Shown: piece after piece, positions 25,244-33,237 of the stretch
Position numbering within the stretch: the first letter of the stretch is position 1
How the letters are laid out: each line of letters starts with the position of its first letter
Assembly: GCA_004557405.1 (NCBI GenBank)
Contig: SFDZ01000006.1
Span: 38,029-102,028 of the forward strand
Source of the DNA: Bacteroidales bacterium
GTDB taxonomy: Bacteria > Bacteroidota > Bacteroidia > Bacteroidales > Paludibacteraceae
DNA: 64,000 nt
Direction of reading: 5' to 3'
The notes under the pieces: model-generated
Seen by the model: the letters and a program-made list of their open reading frames with translations, nothing else
The model's database searches: none
What the model was told of the DNA's origin: nothing
Position numbers and translations under genes: made by a program

Positions 25244-25993
25244 ATGACAACCAAACGACTACTCCTGTGGATAATGCTCCTCCCCGTATGCGCCTTGTCG
25301 GCAGCCGAATACACCTATGTGATGACCGACTACACGGCGCCATCGTTTACCACCACCGACAACCGTTTCGAGTTGAAATGCGCAAAAGGTTCGGGAATAA
25401 GTGCTCCCCAAGCCGGCGCCACCGACAAATTTGGTGACAAAGACATGCGCTACTATGCCGGCAACACGCTCACTATCACATCTCTCGGCGAGGGCAACAT
25501 CACACGCATCACTTTTGCCATATCGCGCAACGGGCATGCCAGCCTGACACAACCGACCGTTTCGACCGGAGCAATGGAAGCAACTCCGGACTACATCACA
25601 CAAGACGGTCATCGTGCATGGGAATATAGTTGGAATGGTTGCGCCCACAGCATCACATTTACCATTGGCGAATTGTGCACCTATGGTTACGAGTGTACCG
25701 AAAACAACAAATACGATGCGGGAACGCTCTTTTTCAAAGCCATCACCATCACTACCGACGAGACATCGGCTGTAGAACAGACTCCCGCCACACGTTTCGA
25801 AATGTTTGCTGCCGACGGGCACCTGAACATCATCGGTGTAGCCGATGGCACCATGGTGCATATCTACGACATCACCGGCGCATACGTGCTGTCGGCGCCA
25901 CTTGTCAACGGGCGTGTGCCCATCGCCACCCTGCATCGCGGCATTTACCTTGTGCGCACCGACAACCACACCCGCAAACTGATGATCAAATAA
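25244..25993 (+). CDS. Secreted protein with T9SS C-terminal sorting tail
   Basis: 249 residues with a signal peptide (about residues 1-20, ending ALSAA). The body (about 21-170) is beta-rich, with alternating Thr/Tyr strands and no recognised domain. The C-terminal 60 residues (HIYDITGAYVLSAPLVNGRVPIATLHRGIYLVRTDN ... KLMIK) match the T9SS type A sorting domain: a strand, the GxYxV turn and a terminal K-rich strand. It is predicted to be exported by the T9SS and surface anchored or released. It is the last gene before the repeat-rich island. Confidence 0.72.
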   Translation: MTTKRLLLWIMLLPVCALSAAEYTYVMTDYTAPSFTTTDNRFELKCAKGSGISAPQAGATDKFGDKDMRYYAGNTLTITSLGEGNITRITFAISRNGHASLTQPTVSTGAMEATPDYITQDGHRAWEYSWNGCAHSITFTIGELCTYGYECTENNKYDAGTLFFKAITITTDETSAVEQTPATRFEMFAADGHLNIIGVADGTMVHIYDITGAYVLSAPLVNGRVPIATLHRGIYLVRTDNHTRKLMIK

Positions 25994-26362
25994 GCAACAT
26001 CACAAGTGGGAAAAGTGTAAGAGGTTTAAGAGTTTAAGGGTTGGAAACCCGCCCGAAAAAACTTTGTTTTTTCTCGTCCCCCTGCCTACCGGCAGGCAGG
26101 CTTGGAAAGTGGACATTTTTTTCGCGCCAAAGTAGCTTCAGTGCGAAGATTTGCCCTTTTCAAGGGAAATGTCGCGCAGCGACAAAGGGTTCAAAATAGT
26201 TTCAAAGTTTAATGTTTACGAGTAGGGACGCATTGCATGCGTCCGTAACTACCGAAGGACGTAGGGTTAAAAAGCACACAACATAACAAAAACGCAGAGC
26301 AAGAAAAAACTCCTCACTCCGCATTCCTAATTGTCTATGTTCTAAAATCTATGCTCTTGGCT
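25994..26362. other. Gene-free stretch with several palindromes and direct repeats
   Basis: No coding frame is supported here. It holds short inverted repeats: CCTGCC-tacc-GGCAGG (26081-26096), CCCTT/AAGGG (26154-26166), TGTCGC-gca-GCGACA (26170-26184) and GGACGCA-ttgca-TGCGTCC (26226-26244). A 15-bp sequence, GTTTCAAAGTTTAAT (26199-26213), recurs exactly at 27021-27035. It looks like a mosaic of intergenic repeat elements. Confidence 0.7.
26199..26244. repeat. Left copy of an intergenic palindromic repeat
   Basis: GTTTCAAAGTTTAAT followed by a TAGGGACGC-type hairpin (stem 26226-26232 with 26238-26244). The same order, direct repeat then GTAGGGACG hairpin, occurs at 27021-27067 on the other side of the FISUMP gene. 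Confidence 0.7.
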
Positions 26363-26986
26363 CTATTCAAGAACAGGGCGGACGGATCGACCGCAGCAGC
26401 GGCCGTCGCTGCTCCTGCTCACGTCGTCCGAACCGAAGTACACGCCCCACGCGTCGTCCGGGTTGCCCGCGCGGAGCGAACTCGACCAATAGTAGCCGTA
26501 GTAGCCCGCGTAGTACGAGTCAAAGCCGTCGCGATAGCCCGCCGCAGGGAGAAAGATAGAGTTGCCGTTAGCACCTTTCACTTCGTAGCCGTTCTTGCCG
26601 TTCAGATTTGTCCATGTCCATGTGCAGTTTTCGCGCAGTTCCGTCCATTCGTCGTCGGTAGGCATACGCCATTGTCCGCCCCAATTGACACGGGCAGCAT
26701 CGTCGGTGGTTAGGGTTTCTAAATCCCACCACTCATATTCTTCATCGTATGTAGCAGTTCCCCATTTGTAGGTATTCCCATCGTAAATCGTCCTTGGTTC
26801 GGTTTCGCCCCAAGCGAAGTGCTTGCCGTACTTTTCGGGCGTGGTGGCGCCTACGTTGCAGGTTGCCCATTTCAGGCCGCTGGGCAGGCCGAGGTCAACG
26901 TATTCGTGGCCTTTTTCGGTGGTTTGCGCCGTAGCGCACCATGCGCCGCACAGCAAGGCGGCAAGCAGAAATGTAGATTTTTTCAT
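26363..26986 (-). CDS. Secreted FISUMP-domain protein (Fibrobacter major paralogous domain)
   Basis: 207 residues with a signal peptide (MKKSTFLLAALLCGAWCATAQ). The mature part opens with GHEYVDLGLPSGLKWATCNVGA (about residues 26-47), the signature of the FISUMP/DUF1566-like family common in gut Bacteroidota. It ends with the matching WSSS ... GRSVRPVLE block. Trp, Tyr and Gly are frequent (ATYDEEYEWWDLET, YYAGYYGYYWSS). The fold is C-type-lectin-like and the role unknown, possibly surface binding. There is no T9SS tail or lipobox. It is isolated between two gene-free repeat stretches, which suggests a movable or paralogous cassette. Confidence 0.8.
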   Translation of the reverse strand: MKKSTFLLAALLCGAWCATAQTTEKGHEYVDLGLPSGLKWATCNVGATTPEKYGKHFAWGETEPRTIYDGNTYKWGTATYDEEYEWWDLETLTTDDAARVNWGGQWRMPTDDEWTELRENCTWTWTNLNGKNGYEVKGANGNSIFLPAAGYRDGFDSYYAGYYGYYWSSSLRAGNPDDAWGVYFGSDDVSRSSDGRCCGRSVRPVLE

Positions 26987-27167
26987 AGTTGTAAGAAGTT
27001 TAAAAGTTTAATGTTTAAGAGTTTCAAAGTTTAATTGTAGGGACGCGGCGCGCCACGTCCCTACAATCTATGTTCTCAGTTCTATGTTCCGGACGTACCT
27101 GCCTACGGTAGGCAAGTTCAATGCGTCCCTACATTTCTCACTACTCATTTCTCACTGCTAACTAAAT
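26987..27167. other. Repeat-rich spacer right of the FISUMP gene
   Basis: AT-rich leader (runs of GTTTAA) plus two hairpins. One is a perfect 12-bp stem ATTGTAGGGACG/CGTCCCTACAAT (27034-27045 with 27056-27067). The other is TGCCTAC-g-GTAGGCA (27100-27114). A further GCGTCCCTAC half-copy is at 27123-27132. No gene is seen. Confidence 0.7.
27021..27067. repeat. Right copy of the intergenic palindromic repeat
   Basis: Exact 15-bp match to 26199-26213 followed by a GTAGGGACG hairpin with a 10-nt GC-rich loop. Same orientation as the left copy. Confidence 0.7.
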
Positions 27168-28115
27168 TCAGAGCCATTTTTTGTGTCTGAAGTACCACAG
27201 AATGCCGGCCACACACACAATCATCAGCCCGATAGCCCACAAATAGCCGTATTGCCAATGCAACTCGGGCATCACATCGAAGTTCATGCCGTACATGCTG
27301 GCTATGAGCGTCGGCGGCAGGAATATGACACTGACGATGGTAAAAATCTTGATGATTTTGTTCTGCTGAATGTTGACCAAACCCAAAAAGGTGTCCTGCA
27401 AATATTCCAGACGGTCGAACGAAAAGCGGGTGTGTTCGAACAACGAATTGATGTCCTTGATGATGATGTTCAATTTCACTTTGGCCTCGCCGGGGAACAA
27501 TTCGCTCTTGAGCATATTGGAGCAGACGCGCTGCTTATCGACAATGTTTTCGCGGATGAGCATCGTTTTTTCCTGCATCTCCTTGATGGCTATCAGAATG
27601 TCGTCGCTCACATCGTCGTCGGTTTTCAGTTGATTACTCAGTTTGGTTATTTCGCGGGTCATATCCTCTATCATGTCGGCATCGTATTCGACACGGGTTT
27701 CGAGCAGCGCCACCAAAATGTAATAGCCGTTGGGATAGTTGCGCGGGTTGGCAAACATTTTTTTCACCGTTTCGTTGAACGAGCGCAACTCTTGGCTGCG
27801 CACCGACACCAAGATGTTGTTTTTGACGATGAACGAGATGGGTTCCTCTTCGTAATTGTCGAGCAGGAACCGCGAGTTGGCCACAAGCGTGTCTTCGGTT
27901 TCGATGTAGCGCGAACTGATCTCGATTTCCTCCATCTCTTCCTCCTCCTGAATGTAGATTTTGAGGAATTGTTCGAGTTCGCTTTCGGCATCTTCGGGCA
28001 CGTCGTTCAGGTCGATCCAGAGAATATTGTTTAGCGAAATCTGCTTCAGCGAAGCGATATCTTTCGAGATTTTCAGGCGATTGTTTTCGCGATAGAACAA
28101 ACGGATTTCTGACAT
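27168..28115 (-). CDS. corA: CorA-family magnesium/divalent cation channel
   Basis: 315 residues from the ATG at 28115. A long cytoplasmic domain with an acidic stretch (QEEEEMEEIEIS) and coiled-coil helices is followed by two C-terminal membrane helices. The selectivity signature YGMNF follows the first helix (about residue 275), as in CorA pentamers. It mediates Mg2+ (or Co2+/Ni2+) uptake across the inner membrane. It follows rsmA by 56 nt on the same strand, so cotranscription is likely. The alternative start at 28145 would add ten basic residues and is less likely. Confidence 0.94.
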   Translation of the reverse strand: MSEIRLFYRENNRLKISKDIASLKQISLNNILWIDLNDVPEDAESELEQFLKIYIQEEEEMEEIEISSRYIETEDTLVANSRFLLDNYEEEPISFIVKNNILVSVRSQELRSFNETVKKMFANPRNYPNGYYILVALLETRVEYDADMIEDMTREITKLSNQLKTDDDVSDDILIAIKEMQEKTMLIRENIVDKQRVCSNMLKSELFPGEAKVKLNIIIKDINSLFEHTRFSFDRLEYLQDTFLGLVNIQQNKIIKIFTIVSVIFLPPTLIASMYGMNFDVMPELHWQYGYLWAIGLMIVCVAGILWYFRHKKWL

Positions 28116-28171
28116 GGTTTTTCGTTTTTTTTGTACGATACGCATTCCGTCGCGAAATCCGTATCAGTGTG

Positions 28172-28945
28172 TTAAACGTCCGATTTGGTTGCCATTAGAT
28201 TTGTCAGCGCCACGAAGTCGGCAACACTCAGTTGTTCGGGACGCTTGTCGAATATCGGCTCCGCGCACGCTGCGTTTTGCAACAAGGGTTTCAGCGAATT
28301 GCGGAGCGTCTTTCGTCGCTGGTTGAAGGCTGTCTTCACCACGCGCACAAACAATTTTTCGTCGCAGGCAAGCCGCTCGGTGTTGTTGCGTGTCAGGCGA
28401 ATGACAGCCGATTTCACCTTGGGCGGAGGGTCGAACACGTGTTCCGGCACAGTGAACAGGTATTCGATGTCGTAGAACGCCTGCAACAACACGCTGGTGA
28501 TGCCGTACACCTTGTTGCCGTGCGGCGAGGCGATGCGTTCGGCAACCTCTTTCTGCACCATACCCACGACACACGGAATGCGGTCGCGATGGTCGAGCAC
28601 ACGGAAAAATATCTGACTTGAAATGTTGTACGGAAAATTGCCGACGACGGCAAATTTTGCCCCTTCGAACAGGCGGTCGAGGTTCATTTTCAGAAAATCG
28701 CCCTCGACGACATCGAGCGCCGGCAGATGTTGGCGCAGGTATTCCACCGATTCGCTATCTATTTCGACAGCCGTAAAGCGGTTGGGCTTTTCGACGACAA
28801 ATTGGCTGAGCACGCCCATGCCGGGGCCGACCTCAAGTATAGGCAAAGTGCAGTCGGCCGGCAAACTGTCGGCAATGCGCCGGGCAACGGACAAATCCGT
28901 GAGGAAATGTTGTCCCAAATGCTTTTTTGCTCTTACTAATGTCAT
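28172..28945 (-). CDS. rsmA: 16S rRNA (adenine1518/1519-N6)-dimethyltransferase
   Basis: 257-residue KsgA. It dimethylates two adjacent adenosines near the 3' end of 16S rRNA late in 30S assembly. The N-terminus KKHLGQHFL and the SAM-binding loop EVGPGMGVLSQ are diagnostic, as is the catalytic NFPYNISS motif (N-x-PY). The C-terminal part (FNQRRKTLRNSL) matches the RNA-binding subdomain. Length and motifs are complete. Confidence 0.97.
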   Translation of the reverse strand: MTLVRAKKHLGQHFLTDLSVARRIADSLPADCTLPILEVGPGMGVLSQFVVEKPNRFTAVEIDSESVEYLRQHLPALDVVEGDFLKMNLDRLFEGAKFAVVGNFPYNISSQIFFRVLDHRDRIPCVVGMVQKEVAERIASPHGNKVYGITSVLLQAFYDIEYLFTVPEHVFDPPPKVKSAVIRLTRNNTERLACDEKLFVRVVKTAFNQRRKTLRNSLKPLLQNAACAEPIFDKRPEQLSVADFVALTNLMATKSDV

Positions 28946-29007
28946 CTAAAAGCGGGTCGTCGGGCATTTTTACTGATTTACGTCTAACAAATTAAAGAAA
29001 TTTTTGC

Positions 29008-29015
29008 TAACTTTG
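29008..29015 (+). promoter_or_regulatory. -7 element upstream of the GtrA-family gene
   Basis: TAACTTTG, with the ATG about 80 nt downstream at 29096. No clear -33 TTG. Confidence 0.5.
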
Positions 29016-29095
29016 CAGCGCAAATTTTGGGTGGTGCAAAAATAGACAAAATTTTTCAAAACACAAAAATTTTTGCCCGATTCCGACAAAAGAGC

Positions 29096-29584
29096 ATGAC
29101 AAAAATCGAAAAAATAGTACAGAAAGCCATTTTGGCGGTTGTCGATGTGTGCTACAAGCCGTTTGCACACCTTGTGCCGCGCGATTTTTTTCGTTACGGT
29201 TTTGCCGGTGCATCGAACATGGTGCTCGATTGGGTGTTGTACTATCTGCTGTACCACTACGCGTTCCATGCCGAGGTGGTCGATTTGGGTTTTGTGGCGT
29301 TCACACCGCACATTGCCGCGTTTGTGTTCAAGTTTCCGATTATTTTTCTGACCGGTTTTTGGCTCAACCGCCACATCAGTTTTTCGGGGTCGCGCCTGAT
29401 GCGCCGCACGCAACTGTTCCGCTATCTGTTGGTGGTGGTGGCCTGCATTTTCATCAACTACGGCTGTTTGAAATTGTTTGTCGAGGTGTGCGGTTGGTAT
29501 CCCACGCCGTCGAACATACTCACCACCATTGTGGCGACGGTGTTCAGTTATTTTTCGCAAAAATATTTCACGTTTCGTAAATAA
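29096..29584 (+). CDS. GtrA family membrane protein
   Basis: 162 residues from the ATG at 29096, with four hydrophobic helices. The family core is present: FFRYGFAGASNMVLDWVLYYLL (helix 1) and FWLNRHISFSG between helices 2 and 3, ending in FSQKYFTFRK. GtrA-like proteins are thought to help flip polyprenyl-linked sugars across the inner membrane during surface glycan synthesis. No glycosyltransferase partner is adjacent here. The upstream in-frame extension (29027) lacks a good start and is not used. Confidence 0.87.
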   Translation: MTKIEKIVQKAILAVVDVCYKPFAHLVPRDFFRYGFAGASNMVLDWVLYYLLYHYAFHAEVVDLGFVAFTPHIAAFVFKFPIIFLTGFWLNRHISFSGSRLMRRTQLFRYLLVVVACIFINYGCLKLFVEVCGWYPTPSNILTTIVATVFSYFSQKYFTFRK

Positions 29585-29620
29585 CCAACTCAGTATTAAC
29601 AACTTAAAAAAAAGAATCGT

Positions 29621-31159
29621 ATGTTCAACAATCAACCCAAAGGGCTTTTTGCTCTGGCGCTGGCCAACACAGGCGAGCGTTTCGGCTACTACACCATGTT
29701 AGCCGTGTTTGCACTGTTTTTGCGCGCCAATTTCGGCCTTTCGGCATCGGCCGCAGGTGCTATCTATTCTACATTTTTGGCGTTAGTCTATTTCCTGCCA
29801 TTGGTCGGTGGCATTCTTGCCGACAAAATCGGTTACGGTAAATGCGTAACCATCGGCATTCTCATTATGTTTTTGGGTTATGTGTTGCTGGCTGTTCCCG
29901 TGGGCGGCATCGACAATGGCAGCATCGTCGTGCCGATGATTTTCATGATTGCGGCGCTGCTACTCATCTCGCTGGGCACAGGCTTGTTCAAAGGCAATTT
30001 GCAAGTGATGGTGGGCAATCTGTACGACGACCCGCAATATGCCGACCGCCGCGATGCCGCATTTTCGCTCTTCTACATGGCCATCAACATCGGCGCCATG
30101 TTTGCTCCGACGGCGGCCGTCAAAATTATGGATTGGGCGCAAACGACGCTCGGCACAAGTGTCAACGACTCGTACCACTTTGCTTTTGCCGTGGCGTGCG
30201 CATCGCTGATTTTTTCGATAGCGATTTACTACACGTGCCGTCCGTGGTTCAAGCATGTGGAAAGCACCGTGAAACAACAGGCTACCACCGGCGCCAAAGT
30301 GGCCGAACTCAGTCCCGAGCAGACCAAAAAACGCATTGTGGCGCTCTGCTTGGTGTTTGCCGTGGTCATCTTTTTCTGGATGGCATTCCACCAAAACGGT
30401 CTGACACTGACCTACTTTGCCGACGAATTTGTCAATCCCATATCGACCGGCATACAGACCATGGCATTCGACATCATCAACCTGGTGGCTGTGGCTGTGT
30501 TGGTGTATGCGTTGTTCGGCATATTTGGCGATGGCAGCGCCAAAGCCAAAGGCATCTGGGGCGGCATTGGAGCGGCAGCCATCGGGCTGTTGGTTTATAA
30601 GTTCTTCAACCATCCCGACAGCGTGGACATATCGGCGCCCATTTTTCAACAATTCAACCCGTTCTATGTGGTTGCGCTCACGCCGGTGAGCATGGCCATT
30701 TTCGGAGCCTTGGCCAAACGCGGCAAAGAGCCGTCGGCACCGCGCAAAATAGCCTACGGCATGTTGGTGGCTGCTGCCGCATACGCCATCATGGCGGTGT
30801 GCAGCATCGGACTGCTGTCGCCGGCCGAACAAGCCGCTGCTGCCGATGGAGCCAAAACATTCACCGACTCCAACGTGCTGATAGTTACCTATTTGGTACT
30901 GACCTTCGGCGAATTGCTGCTTTCGCCGATGGGCATTTCGTTCGTATCGAAAGTGGCGCCGCCGAAATACAAAGGCATGATGATGGGCGGCTGGTTTGTG
31001 GCCACCGCACTTGGCAACTTCCTTGTATCGGTGGGCGGCTACCTGTGGGGAGCACTGCCGTTGTGGAGCGTTTGGGCTGTATTCATTGCGCTTTGTCTGA
31101 TTTCGGCCATCTTTATGTTTGCCATGATGCGCAAACTCGAAGACGCTACAAAAGATTAA
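29621..31159 (+). CDS. POT/PTR family proton-dependent di/tripeptide transporter
   Basis: 512-residue, 12-14-helix major facilitator. The N-terminus NTGERFGYYTM (E19-R20-F21) matches the POT-family ExxERF motif on helix 1, which couples protons to peptide uptake. The second signature, FYMAINIGAMFAP in helix 5, is also present. A C-terminal FGELLLSPMGISFVSKVAPP segment is typical of the family. It should import short peptides, fitting an amino-acid-fermenting lifestyle. A hairpin terminator follows 23 nt after the stop. Confidence 0.94.
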   Translation: MFNNQPKGLFALALANTGERFGYYTMLAVFALFLRANFGLSASAAGAIYSTFLALVYFLPLVGGILADKIGYGKCVTIGILIMFLGYVLLAVPVGGIDNGSIVVPMIFMIAALLLISLGTGLFKGNLQVMVGNLYDDPQYADRRDAAFSLFYMAINIGAMFAPTAAVKIMDWAQTTLGTSVNDSYHFAFAVACASLIFSIAIYYTCRPWFKHVESTVKQQATTGAKVAELSPEQTKKRIVALCLVFAVVIFFWMAFHQNGLTLTYFADEFVNPISTGIQTMAFDIINLVAVAVLVYALFGIFGDGSAKAKGIWGGIGAAAIGLLVYKFFNHPDSVDISAPIFQQFNPFYVVALTPVSMAIFGALAKRGKEPSAPRKIAYGMLVAAAAYAIMAVCSIGLLSPAEQAAAADGAKTFTDSNVLIVTYLVLTFGELLLSPMGISFVSKVAPPKYKGMMMGGWFVATALGNFLVSVGGYLWGALPLWSVWAVFIALCLISAIFMFAMMRKLEDATKD

Positions 31160-31182
31160 GACACAGCATCGTCAATCACATG

Positions 31183-31218
31183 CAAGAGGTTCACCTGCAC
31201 AAGGTGGCCTCTTGTTTT
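31183..31218 (+). terminator. Intrinsic terminator after the POT transporter
   Basis: CAAGAGG (31183-31189) pairs with CCTCTTG (31208-31214), with an inner CACCT/AGGTG extension, followed by TTTT. It separates the transporter from the DMT gene that starts at 31233. Confidence 0.8.
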
Positions 31219-31232
31219 AATCGCACAAACCA

Positions 31233-32132
31233 ATGTGGATTCTGTTTGCCTTTCTGTCGGCCGCGCTGCTGGGCGTGTACGATGTATTCAAGAAGATTTC
31301 GCTCTCCGACAACGCCGTCATTCCTGTGCTGTTTCTGAACGTGGTGTTTTGCTGCATCATTTTTCTGCCGCTGATGGTGCTGTCGTTCGCAGCGCCCGAA
31401 CTGACAGCGGGCACCATTTTCCACATGCCGCCACTCACGCTGCGCCAACACGCGCTACTACTGCTGAAAGCCGCCATCGTGCTGTCGTCGTGGATGACGG
31501 CCTACTACGCCCTGAAACATCTGCCCATCACCATCGCATCGCCCATCAAAGCCACGCAACCGATACTCACGCTCGTGGGCGCGCTTGTGGTGTTCGGCGA
31601 GCGGCTCAACCTCTATCAGTGGATAGGCGTAGCCATCGCCATCGTGTCGTTTTTCATGCTGTCGCAGTCGAGCAAACGCGAAGGCGTCAACTTTGCGCAC
31701 AACCGTTGGGTGTGGCTCATGGTGTGCAGCATCGTCATGGGCACGGTGAGCGGCCTGTACGACAAATGGATAATGACGCACATAGACCGCATGAACACGC
31801 AAGTGTGGTACAACTACTACCAACTGCTCATCATGTGTGTGGTGCTGTTGGCGGTGTGGTACCCCAAACGCCGACAAACAACGCCGTTCCGGTGGTCGTG
31901 GGCTATACCGTTGATTTCGGTTTTTCTGACTGCCGCCGACTTTTTCTACTACTTCGCCTTGGCCGACGGTGCCTCGATGATAGCCATCGTGTCGTTGGTG
32001 CGACGGTCGAGCGTGGCGGTGTCGTTCACGCTGGGCGCGCTCTACTTCAAGGAGCGCAATTTGCGTGCCAAAGCCATCGATTTGCTGCTCGTATTGCTCG
32101 GTATGCTGTTCATCTTTTTGGGCAGCCGATAG
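31233..32132 (+). CDS. EamA/DMT superfamily permease
   Basis: 299 residues with ten hydrophobic helices in two EamA repeats (about 1-145 and 155-298). The helix 3-4 segment TAYYALKHLPITIASPIKA and the repeat-end VFGERLNLYQWIGVAI match the family. Substrate unknown; relatives export amino acids, nucleosides or sugars. Its stop lies only 3 nt from the stop of the convergent DUF262 gene, with no obvious terminator between. Confidence 0.88.
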   Translation: MWILFAFLSAALLGVYDVFKKISLSDNAVIPVLFLNVVFCCIIFLPLMVLSFAAPELTAGTIFHMPPLTLRQHALLLLKAAIVLSSWMTAYYALKHLPITIASPIKATQPILTLVGALVVFGERLNLYQWIGVAIAIVSFFMLSQSSKREGVNFAHNRWVWLMVCSIVMGTVSGLYDKWIMTHIDRMNTQVWYNYYQLLIMCVVLLAVWYPKRRQTTPFRWSWAIPLISVFLTAADFFYYFALADGASMIAIVSLVRRSSVAVSFTLGALYFKERNLRAKAIDLLLVLLGMLFIFLGSR

Positions 32133-32135
32133 CGA

Positions 32136-33233
32136 CTATTTGCCCGACTTGCGCCTGTTGCATTCGCGGCAAAGCATTTGGCAGTTGTCGGCAATGGTGC
32201 GGCCGCCGGCGTGCCACGGTGTGATGTGGTCGGCCTCCATCTGCTCTATTTCGAAGTGTTTGCCGCACTTTTTGCAAATGCCGTTTTGGCGTTCGTACAC
32301 TTCGCGGCGGGTGTTTTCGTCGAATGCGCGGATGCCAAGGTGATGTTCGTCGCCATCAAGCACATAAGCATAAATGCCCGACTTTTTTTGCACATCGCTG
32401 TCTTTCATCAGTTCGGCAATTCTCGTTTCGAGTTCGTTGGCATCCAACTTATCGTCTTTGTGCTTATTGTAGAGCAAGCCCCACGCCACTTGTTTCATCT
32501 CTTTACGCCTTTTGGGGAATTTTGCCTTCACCCAATTCATCACGTTCTGAAAATAGAGCCACAAATCGTCGGCGTTACTATCGTGCTGATGTTCAGCCAT
32601 ATATTCTTCGATTTTGCCATCGTTCAGCCACGCAATGGCCGTCTCCAAATAATCCTGCCGAATGGGCGAACCGCTCATATAATCGCTGCCGATTTTGTAC
32701 GCCACGCAGCCGGTTTTGCTAAACTTGCGCTTGGCAGCCGTAACCCATTCGCCGCAGTACACGGCGTTGCGAATCTCCTGATCGGTGAGCCTTTCGCCGG
32801 CTATGTTGATGGTGCGGAACCAATCGAGTTTTTCGCTATCGGTGCCATGGCTGCAAATGTACACCATCAGTTTGTAGTCGAGAAATTTAGCCATTTCGTC
32901 GGGAGTAAGATTTCCGCCACTTTTGAGCGTACCGTTCCAATCGACAATAAAATTGCCGCTCAAGAACTCGCAAATGCTCATGGTGCGTTGTTGGCCGTCG
33001 AGCAGTTCGTAGGTGCCGTCTTCGTTTTCGACCCAATACATCACGTTCAGCGGGAAACCTTTGCGTATGCTGTCGATGACCGCCACTTTTTGCTTTTCGT
33101 TGTAAACAAACTCGCGCTGGTACTTGGGGCGAATGTTTAGTTTGCCACCGTAGCCGAAAACGCCTTCTTCGTCGCTGTTGCTGAAGCCCGCATACAAATC
33201 GCCGATGCGGATTGGGGTCAATGTTATTTCCAT
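32136..33233 (-). CDS. DUF262 (GmrS-like) protein fused to an HNH endonuclease
   Basis: 365 residues. The N-terminal DUF262 domain has its two hallmarks: YQREFVY at 39-44 and LLDGQQR ending at residue 83, the DGQQR NTPase/ParB-like motif. The C-terminus is an HNH nuclease with paired zinc Cys (CKKC ... CREC), the ADHITPWHAGG core and NCQMLCRECNRRK. DUF262 proteins include GmrSD, BrxU and SspE, nucleases that sense modified or unmodified DNA through NTP hydrolysis. The gene begins 4 nt after the adenine methyltransferase stop, so the two form an operon. I infer a restriction or phage-defence role. It could instead be a modification-dependent nuclease. Confidence 0.87.
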   Translation of the reverse strand: MEITLTPIRIGDLYAGFSNSDEEGVFGYGGKLNIRPKYQREFVYNEKQKVAVIDSIRKGFPLNVMYWVENEDGTYELLDGQQRTMSICEFLSGNFIVDWNGTLKSGGNLTPDEMAKFLDYKLMVYICSHGTDSEKLDWFRTINIAGERLTDQEIRNAVYCGEWVTAAKRKFSKTGCVAYKIGSDYMSGSPIRQDYLETAIAWLNDGKIEEYMAEHQHDSNADDLWLYFQNVMNWVKAKFPKRRKEMKQVAWGLLYNKHKDDKLDANELETRIAELMKDSDVQKKSGIYAYVLDGDEHHLGIRAFDENTRREVYERQNGICKKCGKHFEIEQMEADHITPWHAGGRTIADNCQMLCRECNRRKSGK

Positions 33234-33237
33234 GGTT

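Noticed and set aside
26080..27132. CRISPR array in the repeat-rich island
   Set aside because: The repeats are few, differ in sequence and spacing, and are palindromic intergenic elements. No regular repeat-spacer pattern or cas gene is present anywhere in the window.
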